Source of the DNA: CAYPUT01 sp046541715 | GTDB taxonomy: Bacteria > Spirochaetota > Spirochaetia > DSM-27196 > PWMO01 | Assembly (NCBI GenBank): GCA_046541715.1 | Contig: JBKHCS010000016.1 | Coordinates: forward strand, 1-40,535 | Reading direction: 5' to 3' | DNA length: 40,535 nt | Part shown: piece after piece, positions 13,955 to 21,668 of the stretch | Numbering within the stretch: the stretch's first letter is position 1 | Layout: every line of letters begins with the position of its first letter | Notes under the pieces: generated by a model | Database searches by the model: none | What the model saw: only the letters and a program-made list of their open reading frames with translations | What the model was told of the DNA's origin: nothing | Made by a program: the position numbers and the translations under genes

Positions 13955-15294
13955 TAGGCCTCGCCGGTGGGGATGCTGCCGTCGGCCATCATTCGGTTGT
14001 AGACGGAGCGGGTCAGGGGGTAGCCGGCGAGAATCACAATCCCGGCGAGGTAGAAGGCGACGGGGATCGGTCCGCAGAGAATCCGGATAGTGGTAAGGGC
14101 CCGGGGCCCGAGGACCGTCTCCGGGGCGTACCCTCCGACCTCGAGAAGAAGGCCGGTAATCCCGAGGGCAACCGCCTGGCCGATCTTGCTCGAGAAGGTC
14201 CAGAGACTCGAGAAGATGCCCTCCCGGCGGACGCCGTTTTTGATGGCGTCGTACTCGACGACGTCCGGGAGGATCGAATGGGGCATTACGTAGTGGGTCG
14301 AGAGACCGATACCGGCACCGATCATCACCACGAAGGCGAAGAGCACCTTCCCGGGGCCCCCGACCAGGGAGACCAGAAGCACCCCGGCGGACATCAGGGA
14401 GATGCCGGCGATGTAGCTAGAGCGCTTTCCGATCCGCTTCGACACGAGCACCCAGACTGGGATAAATAGCAGACTTGTAACCAAAAGAAACAGAAGGGAA
14501 ACCTGGAAGAGCCCCGGGTCTCCGTAGACATGGGCGAAAAAGTAGATCAGAGAGCCCTGGACAATGCTCGTTCCGGCGATAAAGAGGGTCCAGGGGACGA
14601 GAGCCTTCAAGAAGACCCGGAGGCCGAGGACGTCGATACAGGTCCGAAAGAAGCCCGGCCCCCCTGTCTCCGGAGTTCTTTCGGGCTCCCGAATCGCAAA
14701 GACGGTGCCGAAGGTCGAGGCCAGCATAATGAACCCGGTAATAGCCGCCATGGCGAGCCATCCGGCGCGACCGCCCCCGAAGGCGGCCACTAATGGCAGC
14801 ACCGCTCCGGCGCCGATAAGCGTGCCGACGACGGCGAAGACCATCCGGTAGCCGGTCAGGGTCGTCCGTTCGTCGAAGTCGTCGGTAAGCTCCGGCAGAA
14901 GTGCCGCGTAGGGAATGTTCACCAAGGTGTAGGCGAGACTCAAGAGGCAGAAGAAGAGTGTCATGACGGCGAAGAGGGCCCAGGTGCTCTCCAGCGCCGG
15001 GGAGGAGAACATCAGGATCATGCTTCCGAAGAGGAGGATCGCCCCGACGGCCATGTACGGCCGTCGTCTGCCCCATCGGGTAACGGTCTTGTCCGAGGCG
15101 TAGCCGGTTACCGGGTCGGTGACCGCGTCCCAGATCTTCCCGATCATGAAGGCGGTTCCGGCGAGCCCCGCCGGGAGCCGGACGACGTCGGTCAGATAGA
15201 AAAGCAGATAGAATCCGGTCAGGGTAAAGTAGAGATTACCCCCGAGGTCCCCGACGCCGAATCCAAGCCGCACCCGGGCCGACAATTTTCCCAC
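13954..15294 (-). CDS. GPH-family (MFS) sodium/sugar symporter
   Basis: A 446-residue, roughly 12-helix carrier of the glycoside-pentoside-hexuronide family, related to MelB. The diagnostic N-terminal block is clear: LPAGLAGTAFMIGKIWDAVT, DPVTGYASDKT, then RWGRRRPYMA. Later LVNIPYAALLPELTDDFDER and YRMVFAVVG are also typical. Substrate would be a sugar or glycoside, with Na+ or H+, and cannot be told from sequence. The start was set at the GTG at 15294, with GGAGG 5 nt upstream; the open frame runs on to 16125 but that part is antisense to the DUF2784-HdeD gene and not family-like. Co-translated with the PlsC-domain gene. Confidence 0.88.
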   Translation of the reverse strand: MGKLSARVRLGFGVGDLGGNLYFTLTGFYLLFYLTDVVRLPAGLAGTAFMIGKIWDAVTDPVTGYASDKTVTRWGRRRPYMAVGAILLFGSMILMFSSPALESTWALFAVMTLFFCLLSLAYTLVNIPYAALLPELTDDFDERTTLTGYRMVFAVVGTLIGAGAVLPLVAAFGGGRAGWLAMAAITGFIMLASTFGTVFAIREPERTPETGGPGFFRTCIDVLGLRVFLKALVPWTLFIAGTSIVQGSLIYFFAHVYGDPGLFQVSLLFLLVTSLLFIPVWVLVSKRIGKRSSYIAGISLMSAGVLLVSLVGGPGKVLFAFVVMIGAGIGLSTHYVMPHSILPDVVEYDAIKNGVRREGIFSSLWTFSSKIGQAVALGITGLLLEVGGYAPETVLGPRALTTIRILCGPIPVAFYLAGIVILAGYPLTRSVYNRMMADGSIPTGEA

Positions 15295-15361
15295 AGCCAC
15301 CTCCGAAACGGGAGGTAGTAGTAAAACACATTTTTCTGTTCTTTGGGGACCCGGGTCATAG

Positions 15362-15394
15362 GACCGGAGCCCGGGCCCTAAGACCGGAGCCCGG
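15362..15394. repeat. Short tandem direct repeat at the HdeD stop codon
   Basis: GACCGGAGCCCGG occurs at 15362-15374 and again at 15382-15394, a 20-bp period. The second copy codes for the last residues of the HdeD-like protein; the first lies just after its stop. Probably a small local duplication. Confidence 0.5.
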
Positions 15395-16325
15395 CCGCCG
15401 TCAACAGAATCCCAGACGCAATCGCATAGATCCCGAGCACAATGGCCAACGCCTGGGCCCCCGCCAGAGGATAGAAGAAGAGGGTAACGCCAAAGACGAC
15501 GGCGAGAAACCCCAGGAGTCCCAGAAAGACGGCACCGGGGAGCTCCTGCCGGAGCTGAACCGCCGTCCAGAGATCGTAGGAGCCGTGAACCACCGCCCAG
15601 ACTCCGAGCAGAAGCGCCAGGACGGTAATAGTCGCCTCGGGCCAGAGGATCGCCCCGAGACCGACGACGGCCGCAATAATTCCCAGACCGACAATCGACC
15701 CCCGACCGGGGCCCGTCGTTCTTACCCCCTCGAGCAGCATCGTCGCCCCGTTTATCAGCAGGAGGGCCGCGAAGAAGATCGCGATAAGCGCCAGGGTTAC
15801 CTCCGGGAGGGCAACGACGATGATACCGATAACCAGGGATAGAATCCCCCGTGCCAACAGACTGTTTCGACTCGTGTAATAAACTCTCATTTCCACTCCT
15901 TTCGCTGATAAAGCAGCAAGGAGCGGGCCAGGTCTCCCCGCCCGCCGTCGCGACACCGCGCGGACTGTCAGAGCCGCCCCGGCGGCGAGGAAGAGCCCGG
16001 CGACCGTCGCGATCTCCACGAGACGCGCCGGGGGATCGAGACCTGTCATCCTCCGGATCAGGTAGGTGATATACGAATGGGGAAGATCTCTGTCGCCGAG
16101 GGCCTCGAGAATGTTGAAATGCCACTCGGTCAGGGGGCAGTAGCCGATTCCGTAGAAAAGGCCGAGGATGAACCAGGAGCCGGCGGTTAAGCCGATACTA
16201 ATCAGGTGAGCCGTCCGGAGAGGCTTCCAGATCCATCCGAATAGGTTAAACAGCACCAGCGCCGCGTGAAACCAGAGAAAGAAGTAGTCCCCGAGGAGCA
16301 GCAGAAAGGTATTCTCCCCAGCCAT
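15378..16325 (-). CDS. DUF2784-HdeD membrane protein fusion (or two genes sharing a frame)
   Basis: One frame of 315 residues runs without a stop through two unrelated membrane domains. Residues 1-120 are DUF2784-like: ALVLFNLFGWIWKPLRTAH, SWFILGLFYGIGYCPLTEWH, LPHSYITYLIRRMTGL. After a linker with RAVSRRRAGRPGP comes a 170-residue HdeD/DUF308-type domain with about six helices, beginning MRVYYTSRNSLLARGILSLV. The HdeD part has its own ATG at 15890 with AAAGGAG 6 nt upstream, so it can be made alone. Either a recent in-frame fusion by stop loss or two overlapping products. HdeD of enteric bacteria is linked to acid resistance; that role is not implied here. GGAGG touches the first ATG and a TACCAT box lies 9 nt before it. 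Confidence 0.7.
   Translation of the reverse strand: MAGENTFLLLLGDYFFLWFHAALVLFNLFGWIWKPLRTAHLISIGLTAGSWFILGLFYGIGYCPLTEWHFNILEALGDRDLPHSYITYLIRRMTGLDPPARLVEIATVAGLFLAAGAALTVRAVSRRRAGRPGPLLAALSAKGVEMRVYYTSRNSLLARGILSLVIGIIVVALPEVTLALIAIFFAALLLINGATMLLEGVRTTGPGRGSIVGLGIIAAVVGLGAILWPEATITVLALLLGVWAVVHGSYDLWTAVQLRQELPGAVFLGLLGFLAVVFGVTLFFYPLAGAQALAIVLGIYAIASGILLTAAGLRS
15891..15905 (-). promoter_or_regulatory. Internal ribosome site before the HdeD domain
   Basis: Minus strand AAAGGAG with 6 nt to the in-frame ATG at 15890. Its quality suggests that the HdeD part is, or recently was, a separate gene of 170 codons. Confidence 0.6.
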
Positions 16326-16357
16326 CCTCCGAGTATGGTACTCAGAGGGGCCGGTCG

Positions 16358-16366
16358 TGGTACACT
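16358..16366 (+). promoter_or_regulatory. Extended -10 promoter of the ketopantoate reductase gene
   Basis: TGgTACACT (TG at 16358-16359, -10 at 16361-16366) ends exactly 7 nt before the ATG at 16374. Nearly the same string with the same spacing precedes the DUF819 gene at 28133. Confidence 0.6.
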
Positions 16367-16373
16367 CATTTCC

Positions 16374-17306
16374 ATGCCAAGAGTTGTGATTGTCGGAGCC
16401 GGGGCCCTCGGATGCGCCTACGGAGAGAAGCTCCTCGAACACCACGGAGCAAAGGACGTCGCCTTCTTAGCCGAGGGGGATCGCCTCGAGCGTCTTCAGA
16501 GGGCCAGATTCGTCGTGAACGGAAAGGAGCTCGGGATGCCGGTTCTCGGCCCCGACGAATGGTCCTCGGGCAACCTCCAGCCCCCGGAGCTCATCCTTCT
16601 GTCGGTCAAGTATCACCATCTCGAGGCCGCCCGGGACCTTATGGCCGGCGTAGCCGGGGAGGACACCCAGATACTCTCGATTCTGAACGGAATCGACAGC
16701 GAGGAGTACCTGGCCGGAACCTTCGGGTGGGACCGGGTGCTCTACGGAATGGCCCTGGGAATCGACGCCGTCAGAATCGGATACGAGACGACATACAAAG
16801 GGCTCGGTCGCATCTTCCTCGGCGAGGCGACGAACGAACCGCCGTCTCCCCGGGTGGTGGCGGCAAACGCCCTCCTGGCGGATGCCGGCATTTCCACTGT
16901 GGTGCCGGAGGACATGGTCCAGGCCCTCTGGTTCAAGTTTATGGTCAACGTCGGAATCAATCAGGTTTCGGCGGTCCTGGGAGCGCCCTACGGTCACTTC
17001 CAGACGATGGAGGAGCCCCGCCGGATTATGGACGCGGCCATCGCGGAGGTTCGGGAGCTCTCCAAAGCGGAGGGGCACCCTTTGACCGACGAGGATGTCG
17101 ACCGGTGGCACGAGGTGATGGCCGGACTCGACGCCCAAGGTAAGACCTCGATGCTCCAGGACGTCGAAGCGCAGCGGAAGACGGAGGTTGAAATGTTCGC
17201 CGGCGTAGTCTGTGGCCTCGGGGAACGGCACGGTATCCCAACCCCGACAAACGCCCTTCTCCTCGAGCTCTTGCACTACCACGAACGGATGTACGGCGCT
17301 CTGTAG
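16374..17306 (+). CDS. 2-dehydropantoate 2-reductase family protein
   Basis: NADPH-dependent reductase family of pantothenate synthesis (KPR/ApbA), 310 residues. The Rossmann start is MPRVVIVGAGALGCAYGEKL (GxGxxG); LLSVKYHHLEAA holds the conserved Lys of the family; the C-terminal helical domain has WFKFMVNVGINQVSAVLGA and TSMLQDVEAQRKTEVEMFAG, both characteristic. Whether it acts on ketopantoate or another 2-keto acid is not certain, since paralogues are common and no other pan gene is near. Start from the family pattern and from the extended -10 placed 7 nt upstream; there is no ribosome site. Divergent from the DUF2784-HdeD gene. Confidence 0.88.
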   Translation: MPRVVIVGAGALGCAYGEKLLEHHGAKDVAFLAEGDRLERLQRARFVVNGKELGMPVLGPDEWSSGNLQPPELILLSVKYHHLEAARDLMAGVAGEDTQILSILNGIDSEEYLAGTFGWDRVLYGMALGIDAVRIGYETTYKGLGRIFLGEATNEPPSPRVVAANALLADAGISTVVPEDMVQALWFKFMVNVGINQVSAVLGAPYGHFQTMEEPRRIMDAAIAEVRELSKAEGHPLTDEDVDRWHEVMAGLDAQGKTSMLQDVEAQRKTEVEMFAGVVCGLGERHGIPTPTNALLLELLHYHERMYGAL

Positions 17307-17340
17307 AGCTACTGTCGGAGTGCGGCGACGGTTCGGCCGG

Positions 17341-18033
17341 CTACCCTCGGGTAAGCTCGAGCGGCTCGAGGCGGAGAACCGAGTCGTGGTCGATGGTGTC
17401 TTGCACCGAGTAATCCGGCGCCGAGGCGATGGTAATAGCCCGCTCGGCGGGTCGGTAGTCCGGGTGCTCGACGACGATCCGCGCCAATTGGTTTGCCTCC
17501 GATTCGTCCCCCCGGCGATGCCGGGGCCAGAAGCTGTAGTAGCCCCGGGTAGCGAGGGACGTCTGAAAGGGATTGGGCCATCCCGGCTCGGCGGGCTCCG
17601 CCACCTCTCCGTCGAGATAGAGGGTAACCCTCGCGCCGGCAACCGCCTTGTGGTCCTCCGCGTCGACGACCTTCCCGACCATCTGCGGAAAGTTGAGGAC
17701 CGGCAGGATTTCCCCCCGGGGATCCAAGAGGTTCCGGCCGTTATCCGCCGAGGGCTTCCGCCGGTTCTCGACCATCTCTATCCCCCGGTTTACCAGAACC
17801 AAGAGCTGTACCATCGTCGCAACATCCCGCCGCTCATCCGACGGGTCCTCTTCCTCGCTGACCAAACGCGTAAAGCCTCGCTCGCTCATGATGTACCGGG
17901 GAGGAAGGCGGTTCAGGACGAAGGCCGCGATGTCGTTTACTGCAACATCGTCCTCCAAGAGCTCCGGGCGGTTCTCCAGGGCAATAGCGATAGCCTGGAG
18001 AACCAGGTCTTCTTGGTAGTTCTTGAGCTTCAT
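17341..18033 (-). CDS. ComFB-domain protein with a C-terminal extension
   Basis: A 230-residue protein. Residues 1-95 follow the late-competence ComFB pattern: KNYQEDLVLQAIAIALENRP, DVAVNDIAAFVLNRLPPRYI, then MSERGFTR. ComFB-type domains in some bacteria bind cyclic di-GMP; the usual cysteine pair between the halves is absent here. Residues 120-220 form a separate beta-rich part (VGKVVDAEDHKAVAGARVTL, later GYYSFWPRHRRGDE) that resembles a carboxypeptidase-regulatory or transthyretin-like fold. The combination is unusual. AAGGTGG precedes the ATG, and TAGAAT lies 10 nt upstream. Function unknown; a nucleotide-sensing role is only a possibility. Confidence 0.72.
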   Translation of the reverse strand: MKLKNYQEDLVLQAIAIALENRPELLEDDVAVNDIAAFVLNRLPPRYIMSERGFTRLVSEEEDPSDERRDVATMVQLLVLVNRGIEMVENRRKPSADNGRNLLDPRGEILPVLNFPQMVGKVVDAEDHKAVAGARVTLYLDGEVAEPAEPGWPNPFQTSLATRGYYSFWPRHRRGDESEANQLARIVVEHPDYRPAERAITIASAPDYSVQDTIDHDSVLRLEPLELTRG

Positions 18034-18088
18034 TCCACCTTCGATTCTACCGCGATTCCAAACAAAACCCCATATCGCTCTTCACCGG

Positions 18089-19282
18089 CTATTCCGGGTC
18101 GAAGGCGGTCCAGGAAAACCAGAAATGCTGCACCGTCGGCACCGGCGACAGGGCGGTTCCTTCGAGGGGGCCGTCGACGGCGACGCCGTTCGCCGACCAC
18201 ACGCTCTCTGTCCCGGTGTCTACTATCCGGCCGCCCCGAGCCTCGAAGGTAAGGCTCCTGTTGCCGGCTTCGGCCCGAAAGGCGTTTGCGGTGCCGACCG
18301 CCCGGCCCTCGGCGACGAGGGTGTGGTCGAGGGGCGAGGCAACCTCGGCGTCCCAGAGGACGACCACCGGCTCCCCCCCGACCACCGCCTGGTCGAAACC
18401 CCGCTCTTCCAGAGCCGGATAGGGAAAGGCCCGTTGCTCTCCGCCGACCTCGACCATAATGACCCGGGCCATCGGGTCGAAGGCATCGTCCACCTCGGGC
18501 CCGCGGTAGAGAAAAGGCTGCTCGGCGGTGTCGTACCGGAGGTAGGGATTGCGCCCGTAGTCCCGCGAATACCCGGTCTCCCGGGAGAGAACCTGAGCTT
18601 CGGGATACCGGGCGACGGCGTCCTCCCAGGACAAGAGAAGAAGCGGAAGGATCTCCAACCGCTGTCCGGCGAACTCACCGACGACCCCGGCGCCGGTAGC
18701 CTGTTGCCACCAGCTCTCGGTTTGCCGGTCGTACATCAGCATATTGCTAAAGCGCAGGCGCCCGGAGACGCCGAAGTCGAGGAGCCTACCCTCGTGACGA
18801 CGGCCGAAGGCCACTCCTGTGTTGCAGAGGGGGCAGTAGGTAACGGCGACGGGAAGGCCCCCGACCGTATCGTTGACGATCTCGTGCCACATAAGGATCT
18901 GAATCGGGTAGATGCGCGACTCGTTATCCGCGGAGAATAGGAGCACCGATTCTTGAGGTCCGAGCCAGTCATCCGCCTCGGATACCGGGACGAATCGCGG
19001 GTTGTCGATCGCCGGTATCCCATCCTTGGCGGGTCCCCCGGAGAGGACCTCGTCGAAGGAGATGGTCGCCCGGGAAAAATCGGTCGAAAACTCTCTCTCC
19101 GCACCTCCCGGCGGTTCCTGGTTCTGAAACTCAGGAGCGAGCTCCCGGGAAAGTCCCCCGGGGCCGTTCCCAGCAGAATCCCCGGAAGCGGGTTCCTGTG
19201 CCCCGCCGGCCCCGATATCGAGGGGGGCGGTCAGTGTCACAGCGAAAAGCGCCAAAGCAATGGTCGAAACGGCTCGGATCAT
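18089..19282 (-). CDS. DUF3179-family secreted protein
   Basis: A 397-residue protein with a signal peptide (MIRAVSTIALALFAVTLTAP) and a long disordered stretch to residue 70. The DUF3179 core follows: DGIPAIDNPRFVPVSEADDW, then IYPIQILMWHEIVNDTVGGL, then PVAVTYCPLCNTGVAF with the conserved CxxC, and NMLMYDRQTESWWQQATGAG. The family is exported and of unknown function; the CPLC suggests metal or thiol chemistry. The ATG at 19282 has AGGAGG 7 nt upstream, which rules out the longer open frame to 19450. Two palindromes lie just upstream. It follows the Mut7-C gene on the same strand. Confidence 0.87.
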   Translation of the reverse strand: MIRAVSTIALALFAVTLTAPLDIGAGGAQEPASGDSAGNGPGGLSRELAPEFQNQEPPGGAEREFSTDFSRATISFDEVLSGGPAKDGIPAIDNPRFVPVSEADDWLGPQESVLLFSADNESRIYPIQILMWHEIVNDTVGGLPVAVTYCPLCNTGVAFGRRHEGRLLDFGVSGRLRFSNMLMYDRQTESWWQQATGAGVVGEFAGQRLEILPLLLLSWEDAVARYPEAQVLSRETGYSRDYGRNPYLRYDTAEQPFLYRGPEVDDAFDPMARVIMVEVGGEQRAFPYPALEERGFDQAVVGGEPVVVLWDAEVASPLDHTLVAEGRAVGTANAFRAEAGNRSLTFEARGGRIVDTGTESVWSANGVAVDGPLEGTALSPVPTVQHFWFSWTAFDPE

Positions 19283-19291
19283 CTTAATCCT

Positions 19292-19310
19292 CCTATATAG
19301 GAAGTTCCTA
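19292..19310. promoter_or_regulatory. Overlapping palindromes before the DUF3179 gene
   Basis: CCTATATAGG (19292-19301) and TAGGAA-G-TTCCTA (19298-19310) are both perfect inverted repeats and overlap by 4 bp. A TATTAT box (minus strand, 19311-19316) is directly upstream. The position, between a likely -10 and the ribosome site, would suit an operator. Confidence 0.45.
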
Positions 19311-19353
19311 ATAATAGGGTAACACGCTTCGGCGAATATTCCTGATACTTTTG

Positions 19354-20106
19354 CTAATAATTTCCCCGGGGACCCATGATCCGGGAAACGGCCTCTCGAA
19401 GGCTCTCGTAATGGGTCCCGGGCCAGTAGTAACGCCCGCACCCGGCGCAACGGGTGACTTCCCGGTGCAGACCGCGAACCCCCGGCGGCAGCTCACCGGC
19501 GACTTCGTCGGCGTCTACCGATTCGAGAAGGTTATTGCACACCAGGCACCGGGAAAACGGCGCCACCCGCTCCGAAAGATCGAAGCGACGGATAACCTCC
19601 CGGGCCTGTTCTTCCGGGTCCCTGGAGCGGACGAAATAGCCGTGGGTAACCGCCTTCCGCTTGAGGATGCCCTGGTCCCGGGTCAGGATGATGCGCCCCT
19701 CTTCGAGGGCGATCCGGACGATCTCCGGATCGTCGTAGTCCCGGCGGTAGAGGGTGTCGAAACCGAGAAGGCGAAGGAGAGCCGCGAGCCTCCCGAGGTG
19801 AACGTCCAAGACGAAGGCGGGCCGCCGTAACGGCCGGCTCCGAACACGGCTTACGCCCTGGATGTCGAGGCTCTCGAAAACCGGGTAGACGGAAATGCGG
19901 TCCCCGTCTTGGACCTGATACGCAAAGTCGACGGGCTCACTATTCGCGAGCACCAGATCCACCTCGGTGTGGGGAACGCCGAAGGACTCGATGAGATCTT
20001 TTACCCCCGGGTTACCGATAAGCTCGCATTCGAGGGTTCGGAATCGCTGCTCCTCGGTTAGAAACTCGTTAAGCTCTTGATAGAATCGAATGAGAGCCCT
20101 ATACAT
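19354..20106 (-). CDS. Ub-Mut7-C protein (PIN-fold RNase-like with zinc ribbon)
   Basis: A 250-residue, three-part protein. Residues 1-85 are a ubiquitin/ThiS-like domain (IRFYQELNEFL ... DFAYQVQDGDRISVYP). Residues 95-170 are a Mut7-C PIN-like nuclease fold: FVLDVHLGRLAALLRLLGFD, DYDDPEIVRIALEEGRIILT, RDQGIL, with the acidic residues in place. Residues 185-235 are a zinc ribbon (CLVCNN ... CAGCGRYYWPGTHYE). The architecture is a known bacterial family, predicted to act on RNA, perhaps tRNA-linked. Start is only 13 bp from the divergent glycosyltransferase start, and their control regions interleave. No ribosome site seen. Confidence 0.87.
   Translation of the reverse strand: MYRALIRFYQELNEFLTEEQRFRTLECELIGNPGVKDLIESFGVPHTEVDLVLANSEPVDFAYQVQDGDRISVYPVFESLDIQGVSRVRSRPLRRPAFVLDVHLGRLAALLRLLGFDTLYRRDYDDPEIVRIALEEGRIILTRDQGILKRKAVTHGYFVRSRDPEEQAREVIRRFDLSERVAPFSRCLVCNNLLESVDADEVAGELPPGVRGLHREVTRCAGCGRYYWPGTHYESLREAVSRIMGPRGNY
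20077..20105 (+). promoter_or_regulatory. Promoter of the glycosyltransferase gene
   Basis: TTGATA (20077-20082), 17-bp spacer, TATACA (20100-20105), 14 nt before the ATG at 20120. The whole promoter lies inside the 5' coding part of the divergent Mut7-C gene. The leader would be about 7 nt with no ribosome site. Confidence 0.55.
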
Positions 20107-20119
20107 AGGTTTAACTTAC

Positions 20120-21127
20120 ATGCGGATAGTCTTTGCGTGTACCGGCGAGGGGTTCGGTCACGTTGCCAGGACCGTTGCACTCACGTCGGTCCTCAAACAT
20201 CGCTACGAGGTAGAAGTTTTTTGCCCGCGACACCTTCACGACTTTGTACGGGCCCACGTGCCGGACATCCCGGTCCACCCGATTCCATACTTCGCCTTCG
20301 CGAAACGGAACGACCGCATTCACTACGTCCGGACGGTCAAGCGCAACCTCTCGCTCATCGTGAACTTTCGACGCCACATCCACAAGACCATGCGACTGCT
20401 CCGGCGACTAGCCCCGGATGCAATAGTCTCGGACTACGATCCCTTTAGCTCCTACGCCGGGCGGTTCCTCGGCATTCCGGTGCTCCAGATAAACCATCCC
20501 TCCGTCGTCCTTCGGCAACCGGCACTCCGGCCCGAGGCCCTCATATCGAAGGCGGGAGCCCGATTCCTGATGGCCGTTTACGACCGGCTCCTCGTCTGTT
20601 CCTTCTATCGGGGGGAGGTGGGACCGATCATCCGGCGGGATCTTCTCGAGGCAAAGGTCTCCCGGGGCGACTACTTCGTACTCTATTTGAAGCCGTCGTA
20701 CCGGCGTATCGTTACCAAGAAACTCCGGCGGATGGGTATCCACAACTACCAAATCTTCCCGGATCCGGAAAAGGATTTCGTCAAAGCCCTCGCCGGGTGC
20801 CGGGCGTGCATCTCCAGCGCGGGGCATCAATTCATGACCGAAGCGATGGTCCTCGGAAAGCCGCTCTTCGTCATTCCGCAAAAGGGACAGTACGAGCAGC
20901 AGCTCAACGCCCGGATGCTCAAACGAAGCGGCCGGGGAACCTGGAGCCCGATGCGCTACGTCGAGAGAAATCTCCGTCGCTTTATCCAAGAGCTCGACTC
21001 CTACCCTAAGCCTCCGGCCATTATCGCCCCGCGTTTTATCATCAAGGACGATACGCCAAGGGCAGTGCGGCGGATAGAGATGTTCGTAGAGAGCCGGAGC
21101 CGGCGCAAGAGGGCAGCCCCGAGGTAA
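20120..21127 (+). CDS. Glycosyltransferase, MurG-like GT-B fold
   Basis: A 335-residue GT-B fold protein. The N-terminal Gly-rich loop MRIVFACTGEGFGHVARTVA is the hallmark of the family that includes MurG-like and MJ1255-type transferases. The C-terminal nucleotide-sugar site reads CISSAGHQFMTEAMVLGKPL followed by FVIPQKGQYEQQLNA, again typical. Acceptor and sugar cannot be told from sequence; a nucleotide sugar and a lipid or envelope acceptor are likely. The ATG at 20120 was preferred to the one at 20090 because the domain begins directly after it and the promoter's -10 lies at 20100-20105. Confidence 0.82.
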   Translation: MRIVFACTGEGFGHVARTVALTSVLKHRYEVEVFCPRHLHDFVRAHVPDIPVHPIPYFAFAKRNDRIHYVRTVKRNLSLIVNFRRHIHKTMRLLRRLAPDAIVSDYDPFSSYAGRFLGIPVLQINHPSVVLRQPALRPEALISKAGARFLMAVYDRLLVCSFYRGEVGPIIRRDLLEAKVSRGDYFVLYLKPSYRRIVTKKLRRMGIHNYQIFPDPEKDFVKALAGCRACISSAGHQFMTEAMVLGKPLFVIPQKGQYEQQLNARMLKRSGRGTWSPMRYVERNLRRFIQELDSYPKPPAIIAPRFIIKDDTPRAVRRIEMFVESRSRRKRAAPR

Positions 21128-21145
21128 AGGGGTAAATAGACGCCT

Positions 21146-21667
21146 TTAGTGCCGGTTTAGGTCCCGGGCCGCGGCCACGATCTTCGAGGCGACTTCGTGG
21201 GGCTCCATGTTTTCCGTGTCGATAACGAGGTCCACGAAGTCGTAGTTGTTGTTGTCTATTCCGTAGAGCTTCAGGTAGCGCTCCCGATCACGCTGATCCC
21301 GGGCGGTAGTCTCTTCGAGGACCTCCTCGAAGCTCCCCCCTTCCCGCTCCCGGATACGCCGGGCCCGAACGTCCAAGGATGCCGTCAGATAGACGCTCAG
21401 GTCCGCCTCCTCGAGAAGCCAGACGGCCAGGCGGGAGCCCAGAACGCAGTCCCCTTCCCGGGCTAGATCGAGCTGCTTCTTATCGAGGTAGCGGTCCCAC
21501 TTAAAGTCGGTCTCGGCGGCCTTCTGAAGCTCCTCGAAGGTCATGTCGTGCTCTTTGGCCAGGTTCCGGAAGGTGTAGTTGACCAGACGCAAACCGAGCC
21601 GGTCGGCGACCATTCGGCTAACCGTGGAATTGCCGCATCCGCTTTTTCCGGAGATCGCTATCTTCAC
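21146..21667 (-). CDS. Cytidylate kinase-like P-loop kinase
   Basis: A 173-residue P-loop kinase of the AAA/cytidylate-kinase-like group. It begins MKIAISGKSGCGNSTVSRMV, a Walker A with the unusual GKSGCGNST form shared by short CMP-kinase-like proteins, and has the lid-type Arg-rich segment DVRARRIREREGGSFEEVLE and TARDQRDRERYLKLYGID. The end (NYDFVDLVIDTENMEPHEVA) also fits. It is shorter than standard Cmk (about 225). It may phosphorylate CMP or another nucleoside monophosphate. Start is a GTG one base after the yicC stop, so it is the third gene of a murC-yicC operon. Convergent with the glycosyltransferase. Confidence 0.83.
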   Translation of the reverse strand: MKIAISGKSGCGNSTVSRMVADRLGLRLVNYTFRNLAKEHDMTFEELQKAAETDFKWDRYLDKKQLDLAREGDCVLGSRLAVWLLEEADLSVYLTASLDVRARRIREREGGSFEEVLEETTARDQRDRERYLKLYGIDNNNYDFVDLVIDTENMEPHEVASKIVAAARDLNRH

Positions 21668-21668
21668 G

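Noticed and set aside
15295..16125. In-frame upstream extension of the GPH transporter gene
   Set aside because: The extension is low-complexity, Arg/Gly/Pro-rich and antisense-like relative to the DUF2784-HdeD gene, which overlaps it in a real frame. The GTG at 15294 has GGAGG and fits the family.
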